Shown: positions 1 to 8,907 of the stretch, in pieces
Numbering within the stretch: position 1 is the first letter of the stretch
How the letters are laid out: every line of letters begins with the position of its first letter
Made by a program: the position numbers and the translations under genes
Notes under the pieces: generated by a model
Seen by the model: only the letters and a program-made list of their open reading frames with translations
Told to the model about the DNA's origin: nothing
Database searches by the model: none
Source of the DNA: Leishmania martiniquensis
Lineage: Eukaryota; Euglenozoa; Kinetoplastea; Trypanosomatida; Trypanosomatidae
Length of the DNA: 64,000 nt
Direction: 5' to 3'
Assembly: GCF_017916325.1 (NCBI RefSeq)
Contig: NC_090160.1
Span: 396,001-460,000 of the forward strand

Positions 1-47
1 TGGACGAGGCGCATCCGCGCAGCGCCCACCCCAGCCTCGGCAGGCCG

Positions 48-2405
48 ATGCAGGACCCTGTCGCGCGAGAGGCGGACCAGCCCGCCATGGTCGGTCAGTC
101 TGTTGACACCACTTCGGTCCTACTGCTGTATCTCAGCCAACTCATCAATGCCGCCACTTCAGCTAAGGAGGAGGCGCACATCAACAAGCACCAATGCGCG
201 TTAGCTGTTCGCCGTCTGCGACTCATCGCCGCCACGCTGCGCCAAATGCCGAGACCCGCGCCGTCGCCGCCGCTGCTGACCGCGATGCAGTCTTTATGTC
301 TGCTTCTGCGTCAATGCGCGCACGGCAGTGTCTTGGGGCCCCGCAAGGAGGAATCCCCAACTGCACCACCATTCCTCTATGGCCCTGACGGCGATCCGCT
401 GGGGCCTGCGCAGTGCTGGCCGGTGCTGCTGTGCCAGCACTTCACGAGTCGACTCCTCTTCAAAGGTGCTTACCAACGCCTCTGGGCGGCGTGGTCCATG
501 TACTCGCCCGTGGAGCTGGAGCGGGAGGATAGCGTCGCGGAGTCGCTGGACTGCACCGAAAACGCGCAGGTAATGATGGAGCTGCTCTTCCCCATGCTTC
601 TTCCTAGCAAGCAGGCAGATCACCCCGCCAGCACAGAGTCCGGCACCGTCAGCCGACATATGCGTGACATGCTCGTGTACTACCAGCGGCGTCAGATGAG
701 TCCGTGGCGAATCCTTTATGAAGACCTAAAACCAACGGAGCAGCTCGTGCCAGGGCTCGGCCAGCGGCGAAGCGCATCGACTCCAGTCTCGGCAGCAGCG
801 AAGCAGAACGGTGATGATGAGGAAAGCGTTTGCTTCCGCGTCGCACCGCACGTGTACCAGCACAACGGCGTCCCTGTTGTTGTTAAGGCCCTCTGCGGCG
901 CGGCGGGCACGGACGAGAGAGAGGTGCAAGAGGTGGCTATGCAGCATGCGGCAGAATTCGTGCTGGACGCAGGGTACCGCGTCATGTGGTGTCACCCGCA
1001 TATTGTCACGTGCCTCGGCTGCTACACGGAAAGGTTCGTCGACGACGAGGAGAGCTCGAACGTGCGGGTGGTGCACGGTGAGGACCACGGCGCCGCGACA
1101 GAGGAGCGCGCCGCAAGCGCTGCCGTATCGAACCTCCCATGGAAGCGCGCTGTGTCGACAGCTACTGGGAAGCCGATCATAGCGCTGGGGTACGTCATGG
1201 AGCTGCAGAGTGCGCCATGGCTTCCCGCCTCTGCCAACTCGACACAGGCCTCCTTCGTCACGCTTCACGATTTACTCTTTTCTCCCCCCTCAGCATCCCT
1301 CCCCACTATGGGGCGGCACCACTTCACGCTTCACGAGGCACTCGGCATCTGCGCCCAGATCGCAAGTGCGCTGCAGTACATTATGGCAGACAGTCATGAG
1401 GTGTCCGAGGCGGTGCGGACGGCGTGGTTGACCGTCGATCCTGCGAACATATTTGTTCTCCGCGTGGTGGAACTAAATGGGGAAGAGAAGTCGACGCATC
1501 CACCGCAGAAGCAGCAGCAGAGCGATGGCAGCGGGGGACAGCACGCTGCAGAGACAACACTGCCCTTGTCAGGAAGCAACGAGAGCGCTGTCTTCACAGC
1601 CAGCATCGCCTCCTTTGCGGAGGGCGGCAGCCCTGCAGAGGCTCCCGTCGTGAGCCATCTCGGCCTGCAAGGAGGTCACGGCAGTGCGTTGGAGGGTGCT
1701 TTAGGCGACGTCGATCCGAGCCTCCGCAACCTGGCGGGCACGACGCACGCGCCGAGTGACTTGAAGGCGGAGGTGCACATCAACCGAGGAAGGAATCACG
1801 CACACGGAAGCGCTGAGGATACGCAACTCCCTAGATCAAAGCACTTCGTTGTCCGCTACAACCCTCCGTGCAAGTGGACGCCGCACGAGGTCGCCGGAAG
1901 TCGCTGGCGTCCGCATGCGCGCGCTGCGGCCCCTGCAAGCTACGTCGTTGTACAGCTCTTTCTGGCGCTCCTCACGGGCCAGGTGCCCTACGCGCACATC
2001 AGCACAAACCGCGAGGTGGAGGAGCGAGTGTTCGCGGGTGCTAAGCATCACCCCGACAGCGCCGCGGACCTCGCGTCGCGTCGCTCGGAAGGGTTATCAG
2101 GAGCGCAGGTAAAGCCAAGCGGCAGTGGCCAAGGGTACCGTATTCCGCCCTCGCTGCCGCCGATGGTGGCGAACTGGTGTCGGCGCGCACTTTCCCTCGA
2201 TCGCAGCCAACCACCCATGAAGCTGGAGGAGCTGCGCGACTCCCTGACGATGGCTCAAGCCTCCCTTCCTGACTGCGTCTGTCACTCGCAGCTGAGCGCA
2301 GATGACACGGTGGAGTGGGACGGCACGGCCGTTGGCGGTCGCATTAGCGTATATGAGGAAATGCAGTCCCGCGCGAATGTCGTCAACGTTGATGCGCTCT
2401 GTTAG
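48..2405 (+). CDS. Kinase-like protein (probable pseudokinase) with N-terminal helical bundle
   Basis: A 785-residue ORF whose second half follows the protein-kinase fold in order. It has a beta3 VVVK with Lys280, an HPHIV segment near 316, a hinge-like GYVMEL near 381, a catalytic-loop position TVDPAN at 462-467, an APE-like WTPHEV near 610, an alphaF-like segment ending LLTGQVPY near 642, and a C-terminal helix around 705-740. The HRD Asp is replaced by Thr, the following Lys by Asp, and no DFG is recognisable, so catalysis is doubtful. Large low-complexity inserts separate the lobes. Residues about 20-170 are helical with an NKHQC motif (46-50) and an LFK segment (137-139), reminiscent of the MLKL/HeLo-type bundle; that is inference. 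The frame is open without a stop to the window edge with GC-rich codons, so the true start may lie upstream. First gene seen of the left + strand unit. Confidence 0.75.
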   Translation: MQDPVAREADQPAMVGQSVDTTSVLLLYLSQLINAATSAKEEAHINKHQCALAVRRLRLIAATLRQMPRPAPSPPLLTAMQSLCLLLRQCAHGSVLGPRKEESPTAPPFLYGPDGDPLGPAQCWPVLLCQHFTSRLLFKGAYQRLWAAWSMYSPVELEREDSVAESLDCTENAQVMMELLFPMLLPSKQADHPASTESGTVSRHMRDMLVYYQRRQMSPWRILYEDLKPTEQLVPGLGQRRSASTPVSAAAKQNGDDEESVCFRVAPHVYQHNGVPVVVKALCGAAGTDEREVQEVAMQHAAEFVLDAGYRVMWCHPHIVTCLGCYTERFVDDEESSNVRVVHGEDHGAATEERAASAAVSNLPWKRAVSTATGKPIIALGYVMELQSAPWLPASANSTQASFVTLHDLLFSPPSASLPTMGRHHFTLHEALGICAQIASALQYIMADSHEVSEAVRTAWLTVDPANIFVLRVVELNGEEKSTHPPQKQQQSDGSGGQHAAETTLPLSGSNESAVFTASIASFAEGGSPAEAPVVSHLGLQGGHGSALEGALGDVDPSLRNLAGTTHAPSDLKAEVHINRGRNHAHGSAEDTQLPRSKHFVVRYNPPCKWTPHEVAGSRWRPHARAAAPASYVVVQLFLALLTGQVPYAHISTNREVEERVFAGAKHHPDSAADLASRRSEGLSGAQVKPSGSGQGYRIPPSLPPMVANWCRRALSLDRSQPPMKLEELRDSLTMAQASLPDCVCHSQLSADDTVEWDGTAVGGRISVYEEMQSRANVVNVDALC

Positions 2406-3957
2406 TAGGCGAAATAGGCCAAATAGGAACGGAGTTGAAAGGCTGGAGTCTGGTCGTCATACGCACACACTTACACACACACACACGACGCCTTCCCTGT
2501 GCTCCATAGCGGCGATGGCTGAGACGATCGCCGCGGTGGGCGGATACGAGGCGTTTACCTTCCCCTCCCCCCCTCTCCTTCTTCTGCTCGCTCCTTGCTT
2601 AGCACTTCACTACCAATATATTTAAATATATATATATATGCTTGTGCGTTCGCTTGCTTCCATTTCTTGCCTCTCCCCTTTGTGTGTGTGTGTGTGATCT
2701 TTTTGGTGTTGCTGCTCTTCAGGTGGTGAAACGCATCCTTTCAGTTTTAAAGCGGCCCCCCTCCCCTTCCTCCCACACCCGCACACCTCCCCCCTCCTCC
2801 CCGCCGCCCATCATCCCCGTCCTCGTCACCTGCAATACCTACACCAAAAAAGGAATAGCCATCGACTTGCCCCCGTTGTCCCCCCCTCCACCGCCACCCT
2901 CTGTGCTTCTTTCCCTTCGCCCTGCAGCCGTGATGAACGTCTTTCGCAGTCGTCCTTCTCACGGCTGCGCCACGCATGTTGCGCTTGTGTGATGTGCCAC
3001 TCTCTCGCCGTCCATCGCTCGGTTGTGTCTAGCGCTTCATCCTCTTACGTTGACTTTATGTTGTTTTCGCTTGTGTTTTTGAGGGGTGCGCGTACGTGTG
3101 CGTGTGCGTGTGCGTGACTTCTCGCGGACCCTACCTGCTCACCCCAACACCGTCCTTCCCCCGACCCATAGCACACACACACGCACACGTACGCACCCTC
3201 TCTCCTGTCGGGCCTCCCCTCTTCTCGCACCTGCAGTGCCATTTCCCTTGTGTGTGTGCGCGCGCGCATGTTCACCTCTTCATGCTCATCAATTGCGAGA
3301 GACAGAGAGGCAGACGGGCGCACAGACACCCCTGCGCCCCCCCGGGGGGTGTGGAGGGGGTGAGCACAAAATCAGCCACACGCAGACCCCCGTCGGGCTC
3401 TTCTCGGCATCTGTGCTATGAGAGCGTTGGGTTTGGGTTTGCATCCCTCGAGACGCCCCTGCCTCCCTCTGATACTGACCGCCTTCGCATCACTAATGCG
3501 CCGTTCTCTGTCTTTCACGTGCTACGCGTTGCTACTTCGCCCACTCGACGCCCTCCTGTGCCCCCTCTCCCTCTTACCGGCGCGCAGCGTGTTACGTGTG
3601 CGCTCGAAGCAGGAACCGCACAAATAATACACACACATACATACATATGAGAAGCACATCCACAGCCACGTAGGCGTTTCACGCGCGATCACCATCACAG
3701 GCAACACACGCAGTTGCCGCTACATCCTATGCGGTCTCTGTTAAATGCTGCCTGGCATCTCCTCGCCTTCCCCCCCACACACACACACACACGCATACAC
3801 ACGCCACTCCTCTACCTAACGGTCATCCGCACCCTCACCCTTCTTAGATTTGACCTCTGAGTACATTTGCGCTTAGAACTCTCCTCCTCCCGCCTGGTCC
3901 ACGCCTAAACACACACGTCGAGAAGAGAAAAGGCGAGAGTGAGTCCTCAAAGTAGTC
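2406..3957. other. Intergenic spacer (UTRs), no gene seen
   Basis: Spacer between the kinase-like gene and the coiled-coil gene. It holds a (CA)n run near 2,460-2,490, an AT-rich patch with (TA)n at about 2,620-2,640, (TG)n near 2,684-2,696 and 3,095-3,116, and (CA)n near 3,776-3,792. Several polypyrimidine stretches (about 2,750-2,920 and 3,880-3,900) could serve trans-splicing of the downstream mRNA. ORFs here are low-complexity and not protein-like. Confidence 0.6.
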
Positions 3958-6714
3958 ATGCCTCATGCATCGGTGGCGAGTCGCGCCGACAGGGGGCCGT
4001 CGTCCGCCAGCTTATCCTCCACTGAGCCTCCGGAGGGGACCTCCACAGAACAGCATCCCCTTGTGCGTCGGCGATCAGCTGCCGCCGTCGTCGGTGCGTC
4101 TGTGGTTCCAGGAGCGAGGGAACGCCACGCAGCGCACTGTGCCCGGGTGCGCTCCTTTTTCTCGGAGCCCGACGAGAGCGAGGGCGTAGGCGCTCACATC
4201 ACTCCCCTGCCTATCCGCGTAAAGCGCCAGGCGGCATCCCCTCACCCACGGGGGCATGGCGAGCAGCAGCACGGGGTATGCTCCCACTCCCGTCTGTCGA
4301 GCTCCGGGATCCGCACAGGCGCCGGTACCGAACAGACAACGCCAGCCGCCGTGTCGCTTCCTCCTCACCGCGGAGCGTCACCCCCGAGATCACCTCCCGC
4401 CTCCCCGCCGGCCCTGGCAGCAGCAAATACGTCTGCCTCCTCCCACGCTCCACTGCCCCATGTCGGCTCTCCTCAGTTGCACGCACGACGCACGGGTATT
4501 GTCAAAGCCAGCGACTACCGCTTCTCGTCCCGAGCAATGGCACCACAGCCGGCGCCGCCGTCGCCGCCCGCACCATCTCCACAGCCTCAGGAGCGGCGCT
4601 CACCTTACAGGAATCACCAAAGCACCTCCGCCGTCGCGGAGGCAGCGGCGGCGGAGGTGCCCGCAGCCCCCCAGGCCACCAGCAGCGCCCAGTGGCAGCT
4701 GTGCTCTCCAGGTGAGCACAGGCCCCACAGTGATGGTCATGTGGGTCAGGGCGGTGCTGTCTTCGCGTACGCCTCGGAGGCGGTCGGCACGCTCGAGCAG
4801 CAGTACAGCGACGCCCTCCAGCGTCTCGGCACAATGCACCGCCTCTACGAGCGGCTAGATGCGCACAACCACACCCTCGCGTCGGAGTTGAAGCGGGTGC
4901 GGCAGGTGAGCGACACCCTGCAGAATGGTCTCGCGTTTCAACTATACAATAGTGTGCGGCAAGTGAAGCATGAGATGAGGCTTCTGAAGCAGTACGTCGA
5001 GCTTCTGAGCTCCAGCTTTAGCAATCGGCTGCATGTGCTGCAGCAGGTCGTTGGGGAAGAGCTGCCGCGCTTTCTTGGGCGTCACGACCTTCACGCGTCG
5101 CTGCTGGCGCACGGCGTGGAGGGGATGCTCAAACCTATGGAAACGCGAGTGTCAGTCGGCCTCGTCAGTGGCGGGGCGAGCTCGGCAGAACTCGTCGCCA
5201 ATGCACCTTCCCCCATGCTCGGCGGCGCGGCCGCGAGCAGGCAGTTTTACAGCCCAGTGTACTGGTGGAACGCCATGTCGCCGCATCCTATGCGGCCGCC
5301 GTCCGCCGCAAACGATCCGGCGGCGCCAGCGGAGATGGAGGCCCACGGCGACGCCGATGTCGTCCATGGCGGTGGTGGTACCACCATGGAGAGTAAGCGA
5401 GAGCTTTCACCGCCCGACCAGCTGTCCCTCAGCGATGAAGGTGACAGAAGGAAGAATATTTTGCTTCAATCACCAGAAGATGCACTGGTGTCGCGCCGTG
5501 CCTACAGAGAGGTGCAGACGGCCCTTGCAGATGCCCAGCGGCGCGTCGTTGAACTGGAGCAGGCGTCCGTGAATCAGCAGGCCGACTACGAGAGTCGAAT
5601 CGCACAGCTGAAGGCTGCCCACAGGGCCAAGGTGGCGACGCTGAAGGAGGAACTCGCACTGCTGCGTCGGCAAGGACTGTCAGCGCAGGATGATGGCCTG
5701 CAGCAAGCCGCCCATGCTGCAGGGTCGAGGGGCCAAGCAGGTGGCTTGGTGGCGCCAGCGACCGTAAACCAGCCGACGCAGCTGCCTCGGGAGCGTCGAT
5801 GTGAACAGCTGAGAGCGGCGCGACAGTCTTCTGTGTCTTCGACAGCGTCCACTTCTACCTCCATCGCGCCGCCACCACAGCGTGCGGATGGCAAAGCCGC
5901 CCAATCGTCTCTGTGGGCATTGAAGGATGCGGCCGAGGAAGCGGGGCGCGACGAGGGAGGCAAGTCTACCATGACTAACGATTCGAATCGCGACTATCGC
6001 CGCCATGCTGCGCTCTTGCGTGCCTCTGCGTCCGCTTCCGCCTCGACCACAGAGGATGGCAGCTGTGATGCACGACACTCCATCGATCGCACAGATCGAC
6101 ATGTGCCTTTGGCGAGTGGGAGCAAAGGCGGTGGCCAACACATCCGAGGCACGGATGTTGACCTGCACAGGCCAGACCTCTACCCATCGGCCGACTCGGC
6201 CCGTTGCATTCAGTGTGCTCGAGAGATGCTTGGCTACGAAGCGTGTGGAGGCGAGCGACGGCGGCAGGGGCAACGAGCTCACAGCAGCGGGAGCGGTCAG
6301 CACCATCAGAAGGAGAACAGGGCGACGCAAGAGGCGGCCGGCGCCAACGCCACGGTGCGACGCTCGCTCGCCTACGATCGTCTCATGAAGCAGTCGCATG
6401 CTGCCTCGAATAGTGGGGAAAAATATGCTGCCCATATCGAGAGCACCTCAGCGCATATGCCGCGGCGCAGCCCCCGCAGCCGTCGGCAAGGCACCTGTGT
6501 GTCTGCTCGCGGCGAAGGGCGTGGCGCAGGCGCCGACCTGCTGCAATCCCTGGCCGCTCAGGTTGCTGCCATCGATGTTCAAGGGGGCTCGCGGTACGCC
6601 ACGATCGCGCCTACGCGAGTGCGTCAGGCGCCAAGACGACTCGACGCGAAGGTGGAGCGGGTGGCGCAAGGTCTTTGGGCGCAGGAGTTACTGAAGGCGC
6701 GCAGCTACTTGTAA
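3958..6714 (+). CDS. Hypothetical coiled-coil protein
   Basis: A 918-residue protein I do not recognise. The first about 270 residues are Pro/Ser/Ala-rich and probably disordered. A strong coiled coil spans about 274-370 (EQQYSDALQRL onward). A second, rich in Glu/Gln/Arg heptads, spans about 515-573. A Cys pair (CIQC) followed by another Cys lies near 750, too little to call a zinc finger. The C-terminus is basic and ends in a short helix. The layout suggests a cytoskeletal or scaffold role, but this rests on the coiled coils only. Codon use is GC-biased as in its neighbours; the ATG at 3,958 is the first in frame. Confidence 0.8.
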   Translation: MPHASVASRADRGPSSASLSSTEPPEGTSTEQHPLVRRRSAAAVVGASVVPGARERHAAHCARVRSFFSEPDESEGVGAHITPLPIRVKRQAASPHPRGHGEQQHGVCSHSRLSSSGIRTGAGTEQTTPAAVSLPPHRGASPPRSPPASPPALAAANTSASSHAPLPHVGSPQLHARRTGIVKASDYRFSSRAMAPQPAPPSPPAPSPQPQERRSPYRNHQSTSAVAEAAAAEVPAAPQATSSAQWQLCSPGEHRPHSDGHVGQGGAVFAYASEAVGTLEQQYSDALQRLGTMHRLYERLDAHNHTLASELKRVRQVSDTLQNGLAFQLYNSVRQVKHEMRLLKQYVELLSSSFSNRLHVLQQVVGEELPRFLGRHDLHASLLAHGVEGMLKPMETRVSVGLVSGGASSAELVANAPSPMLGGAAASRQFYSPVYWWNAMSPHPMRPPSAANDPAAPAEMEAHGDADVVHGGGGTTMESKRELSPPDQLSLSDEGDRRKNILLQSPEDALVSRRAYREVQTALADAQRRVVELEQASVNQQADYESRIAQLKAAHRAKVATLKEELALLRRQGLSAQDDGLQQAAHAAGSRGQAGGLVAPATVNQPTQLPRERRCEQLRAARQSSVSSTASTSTSIAPPPQRADGKAAQSSLWALKDAAEEAGRDEGGKSTMTNDSNRDYRRHAALLRASASASASTTEDGSCDARHSIDRTDRHVPLASGSKGGGQHIRGTDVDLHRPDLYPSADSARCIQCAREMLGYEACGGERRRQGQRAHSSGSGQHHQKENRATQEAAGANATVRRSLAYDRLMKQSHAASNSGEKYAAHIESTSAHMPRRSPRSRRQGTCVSARGEGRGAGADLLQSLAAQVAAIDVQGGSRYATIAPTRVRQAPRRLDAKVERVAQGLWAQELLKARSYL

Positions 6715-7599
6715 TCCAACGCCAAGGCAGATTCAAAAGGGGGGATATCATACGGATGCTCTGAGGCCATCCACGACTCAACGGTAAAGGGTGCGCGGGA
6801 CTCTCGCCCTCACTCCATCTTTCATCCTCTCGGCCACTGGTGCCTCCTGCACCGGTCCGTCCCCTGCGTAGGCGTACGAGGGTGGCGTGACTGCGGGCTG
6901 CTGCTCTTTGGTTGAGGCTTCCCTCCAGTGCGGCCGCCCGCGACGATGCGAAATTCTGTTGAGAGAGAAGGAGTAGAAGAGAGGGCGTGGGGGTGGGCGG
7001 AGAGAGAAGGGGTCGAACAGCAATGCCGCGCGGCCATCTCGCCCTCAGGTCACTCGCCTATGTCGCCTTCAGAACGTGAAACTGTCACGCACTCTCACGA
7101 GGGCGCCTGCTCACTGGCATGAAGGCAAACGTGCACCACCTCTCACGCGCCAACCTCCTCTTCGGCAGCCCGCCGCAGGTCAAATTTATGTGGGCGTGTA
7201 CCGAGCAGCTGCTGAGACACGCAGAGAGAGAAGGGAAGCTCACCACAGATGCTGCGCATGCATGAGAGTCAGCGTTGTTTCGGGGACCTGATGAGGAGGG
7301 CCAGGCTTCCCCACTCACTCCCCAGCTTAAGCCGCGCCACTCCCTACGTAATGCACAGGTCGTACCCTTTCGCCTCTGCTCATTCGCGTGGTGTACCTCC
7401 ACCACAACCACCTCCCCTGCCCCGCCCCCTCAGTCTACACGCTCACAGGGAGCACACGCAAGCATTCGAAAGCAAGCTCCGGGCATCAACACTTCTCACC
7501 CCGCCCACACACACACACACGCACTTGCCTCTCTGCGTCCCGGCAAGGGTCAACGGAAAAAGGCGCCGCGAGTTGGGCACACGCTCACGCGCAGTCATT
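6715..7599. other. Intergenic spacer upstream of frataxin
   Basis: Presumed 3' UTR of the coiled-coil gene and 5' region of frataxin. Pyrimidine-rich sequence at about 7,390-7,435 and a (CA)n run near 7,506-7,520 fit a trans-splice region. The frataxin frame is open upstream to 7,249, but that translation is compositionally unlike a mitochondrial presequence, so it is treated as untranslated. Confidence 0.5.
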
Positions 7600-8169
7600 A
7601 TGAAGTATGCACGGCTGCATGAACGTATCGCGCCTCGCGCGATGGCGTTGACGACCACCATCTACCCCGCAGTCGGACTTTCGTCCTCGTGCGCCAGCGC
7701 TACGAAAAGCCGTATGGCCCCAGTGGTGATTGCACTTGCGCGTCGCGCAGCCGCCTCGACCGGGGCCAGCGGCGCGACCACTGCCCCGCATGTGGTTCAC
7801 TACTCCAAGCTCGGCATGGATGGATTCACGGACGTCAAGTTCAACGCCGCCGCAGACGAGCTGCTCGAGCTCGTGGAGACGAAGGTGGATGCGCTCGACA
7901 GCTCTGCGGTAGAGGACGTCAGCTTCAGCGGCGGCGTGCTGACGCTCGAGACGGCAGAGCGCGGCACCTTTATTCTCAACAAGCAAGCCCCTAATGTGCA
8001 GCTGTGGCTCTCCTCTCCCATCTCCGGCCCCCACCATTACGACATGATCACCGTGACACAGGACGGCCAAGAGAAGGTCTCATGGAAGTCGGATCATGAC
8101 GGGCACGACTTGGTGGAGAAGCTCGAGAGGGAGTTGACGGAGGTGCTGGGCGCCGACCTCAAGCTGTAG
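7600..8169 (+). CDS. Frataxin, mitochondrial iron-sulfur cluster assembly factor
   Basis: Predicted 189-residue frataxin. In known members it acts in the mitochondrial matrix on the cysteine desulfurase/scaffold complex and binds iron. The domain occupies about residues 67-189. It has an acidic first helix (AADELLELVETKVDAL), the SGGVLTLE strand turn, and the diagnostic NKQAPN followed by LWLSSPISGP. The N-terminus is rich in Arg, Ala and Ser with few acidic residues, as expected of a mitochondrial presequence. ATG 7,600 gives the usual family length; an alternative in-frame Met at 7,642 would also keep the presequence, and the open frame back to 7,249 is judged UTR. Single gene in the + unit with no functional link to its neighbours visible. 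Confidence 0.93.
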   Translation: MKYARLHERIAPRAMALTTTIYPAVGLSSSCASATKSRMAPVVIALARRAAASTGASGATTAPHVVHYSKLGMDGFTDVKFNAAADELLELVETKVDALDSSAVEDVSFSGGVLTLETAERGTFILNKQAPNVQLWLSSPISGPHHYDMITVTQDGQEKVSWKSDHDGHDLVEKLERELTEVLGADLKL

Positions 8170-8907
8170 AGAAGAGAAACGTCGTCCATGAGGCGCCGCA
8201 GTTACACGGCAGGGCGTGTGAGTTGGGCAAGCGCCACCCCCTGCACTCTACCCCTTCTTGCGCTAGCACGCACACACACTCTTTGTGGAGCAAAGGCGGC
8301 CGACCTTGGCAGCTCCTGCCCCCTCCCCCACCCACCCCTCCGCCTTCTCTTCCCGGCTTGTCTTTGGCTTCTTTTTCGCGTCTTGTTTGGAGGGGTTGCC
8401 CGCGCGTTCCTCCCTGCGTCACGTGACTGCCGCCACTGCGACCGCCTCGTCGTCTCGCAACTCAGCGTGGGCACCTCGTTTCCGCCGCTTTTGCCAGTTG
8501 ATGTCGGCATATATTTGCTGTAATGGTGTTCTCGGGACGGTCTCCACGGCCGTCCACTGCGCTCTTGCCACCGCAACGATGCCTTTCCCCTACGGAGCAG
8601 CTTTCCTCGCACGCACACGTGGCAATGGCCTCCCCCCTCCCAGCCCACCCCCCTTTCGCCTTTACGCGACTTCCCTCCCCCCTCTCTCTCCGTGCCCACG
8701 CCATGGGGTAAAGTGTTGATCACTCACCCACACCCCCGTCACACCGTATCCTCCAAATCATCGCATCCGTCGCCACCCTCCACCACCACCCCCTCAGTCT
8801 CACTTCCCCTTGAGATTCTTGTCCATCCGCTCACCGCCGCCTCTCCTTTCCCACCCACCCACACACACACACACCGCTCTCATTGACGTTGCAGAGGCTC
8901 AGGAGCG
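8170..8907. other. Intergenic spacer
   Basis: Pyrimidine-rich spacer with a short (CA)n run at about 8,861-8,875. No protein-like ORF. The right end carries a good trans-splice acceptor candidate, listed separately. Confidence 0.5.
8815..8894 (+). promoter_or_regulatory. Candidate spliced-leader acceptor for the FAZ-like gene
   Basis: A long C/T-rich tract is followed by a (CA)n run and then TTGCAG at 8,889-8,894. An acceptor at the AG of 8,893-8,894 would leave a 13-base 5' UTR before the ATG at 8,908. Trypanosomatid trans-splicing uses a polypyrimidine tract followed by the next AG; use of this AG is inference. Confidence 0.35.

Noticed and set aside
7249..7599. In-frame upstream extension of frataxin
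   Set aside because: The extra 117 residues include Pro-rich and Thr/His CA-repeat stretches and no targeting logic; the family length fits the ATG at 7,600.
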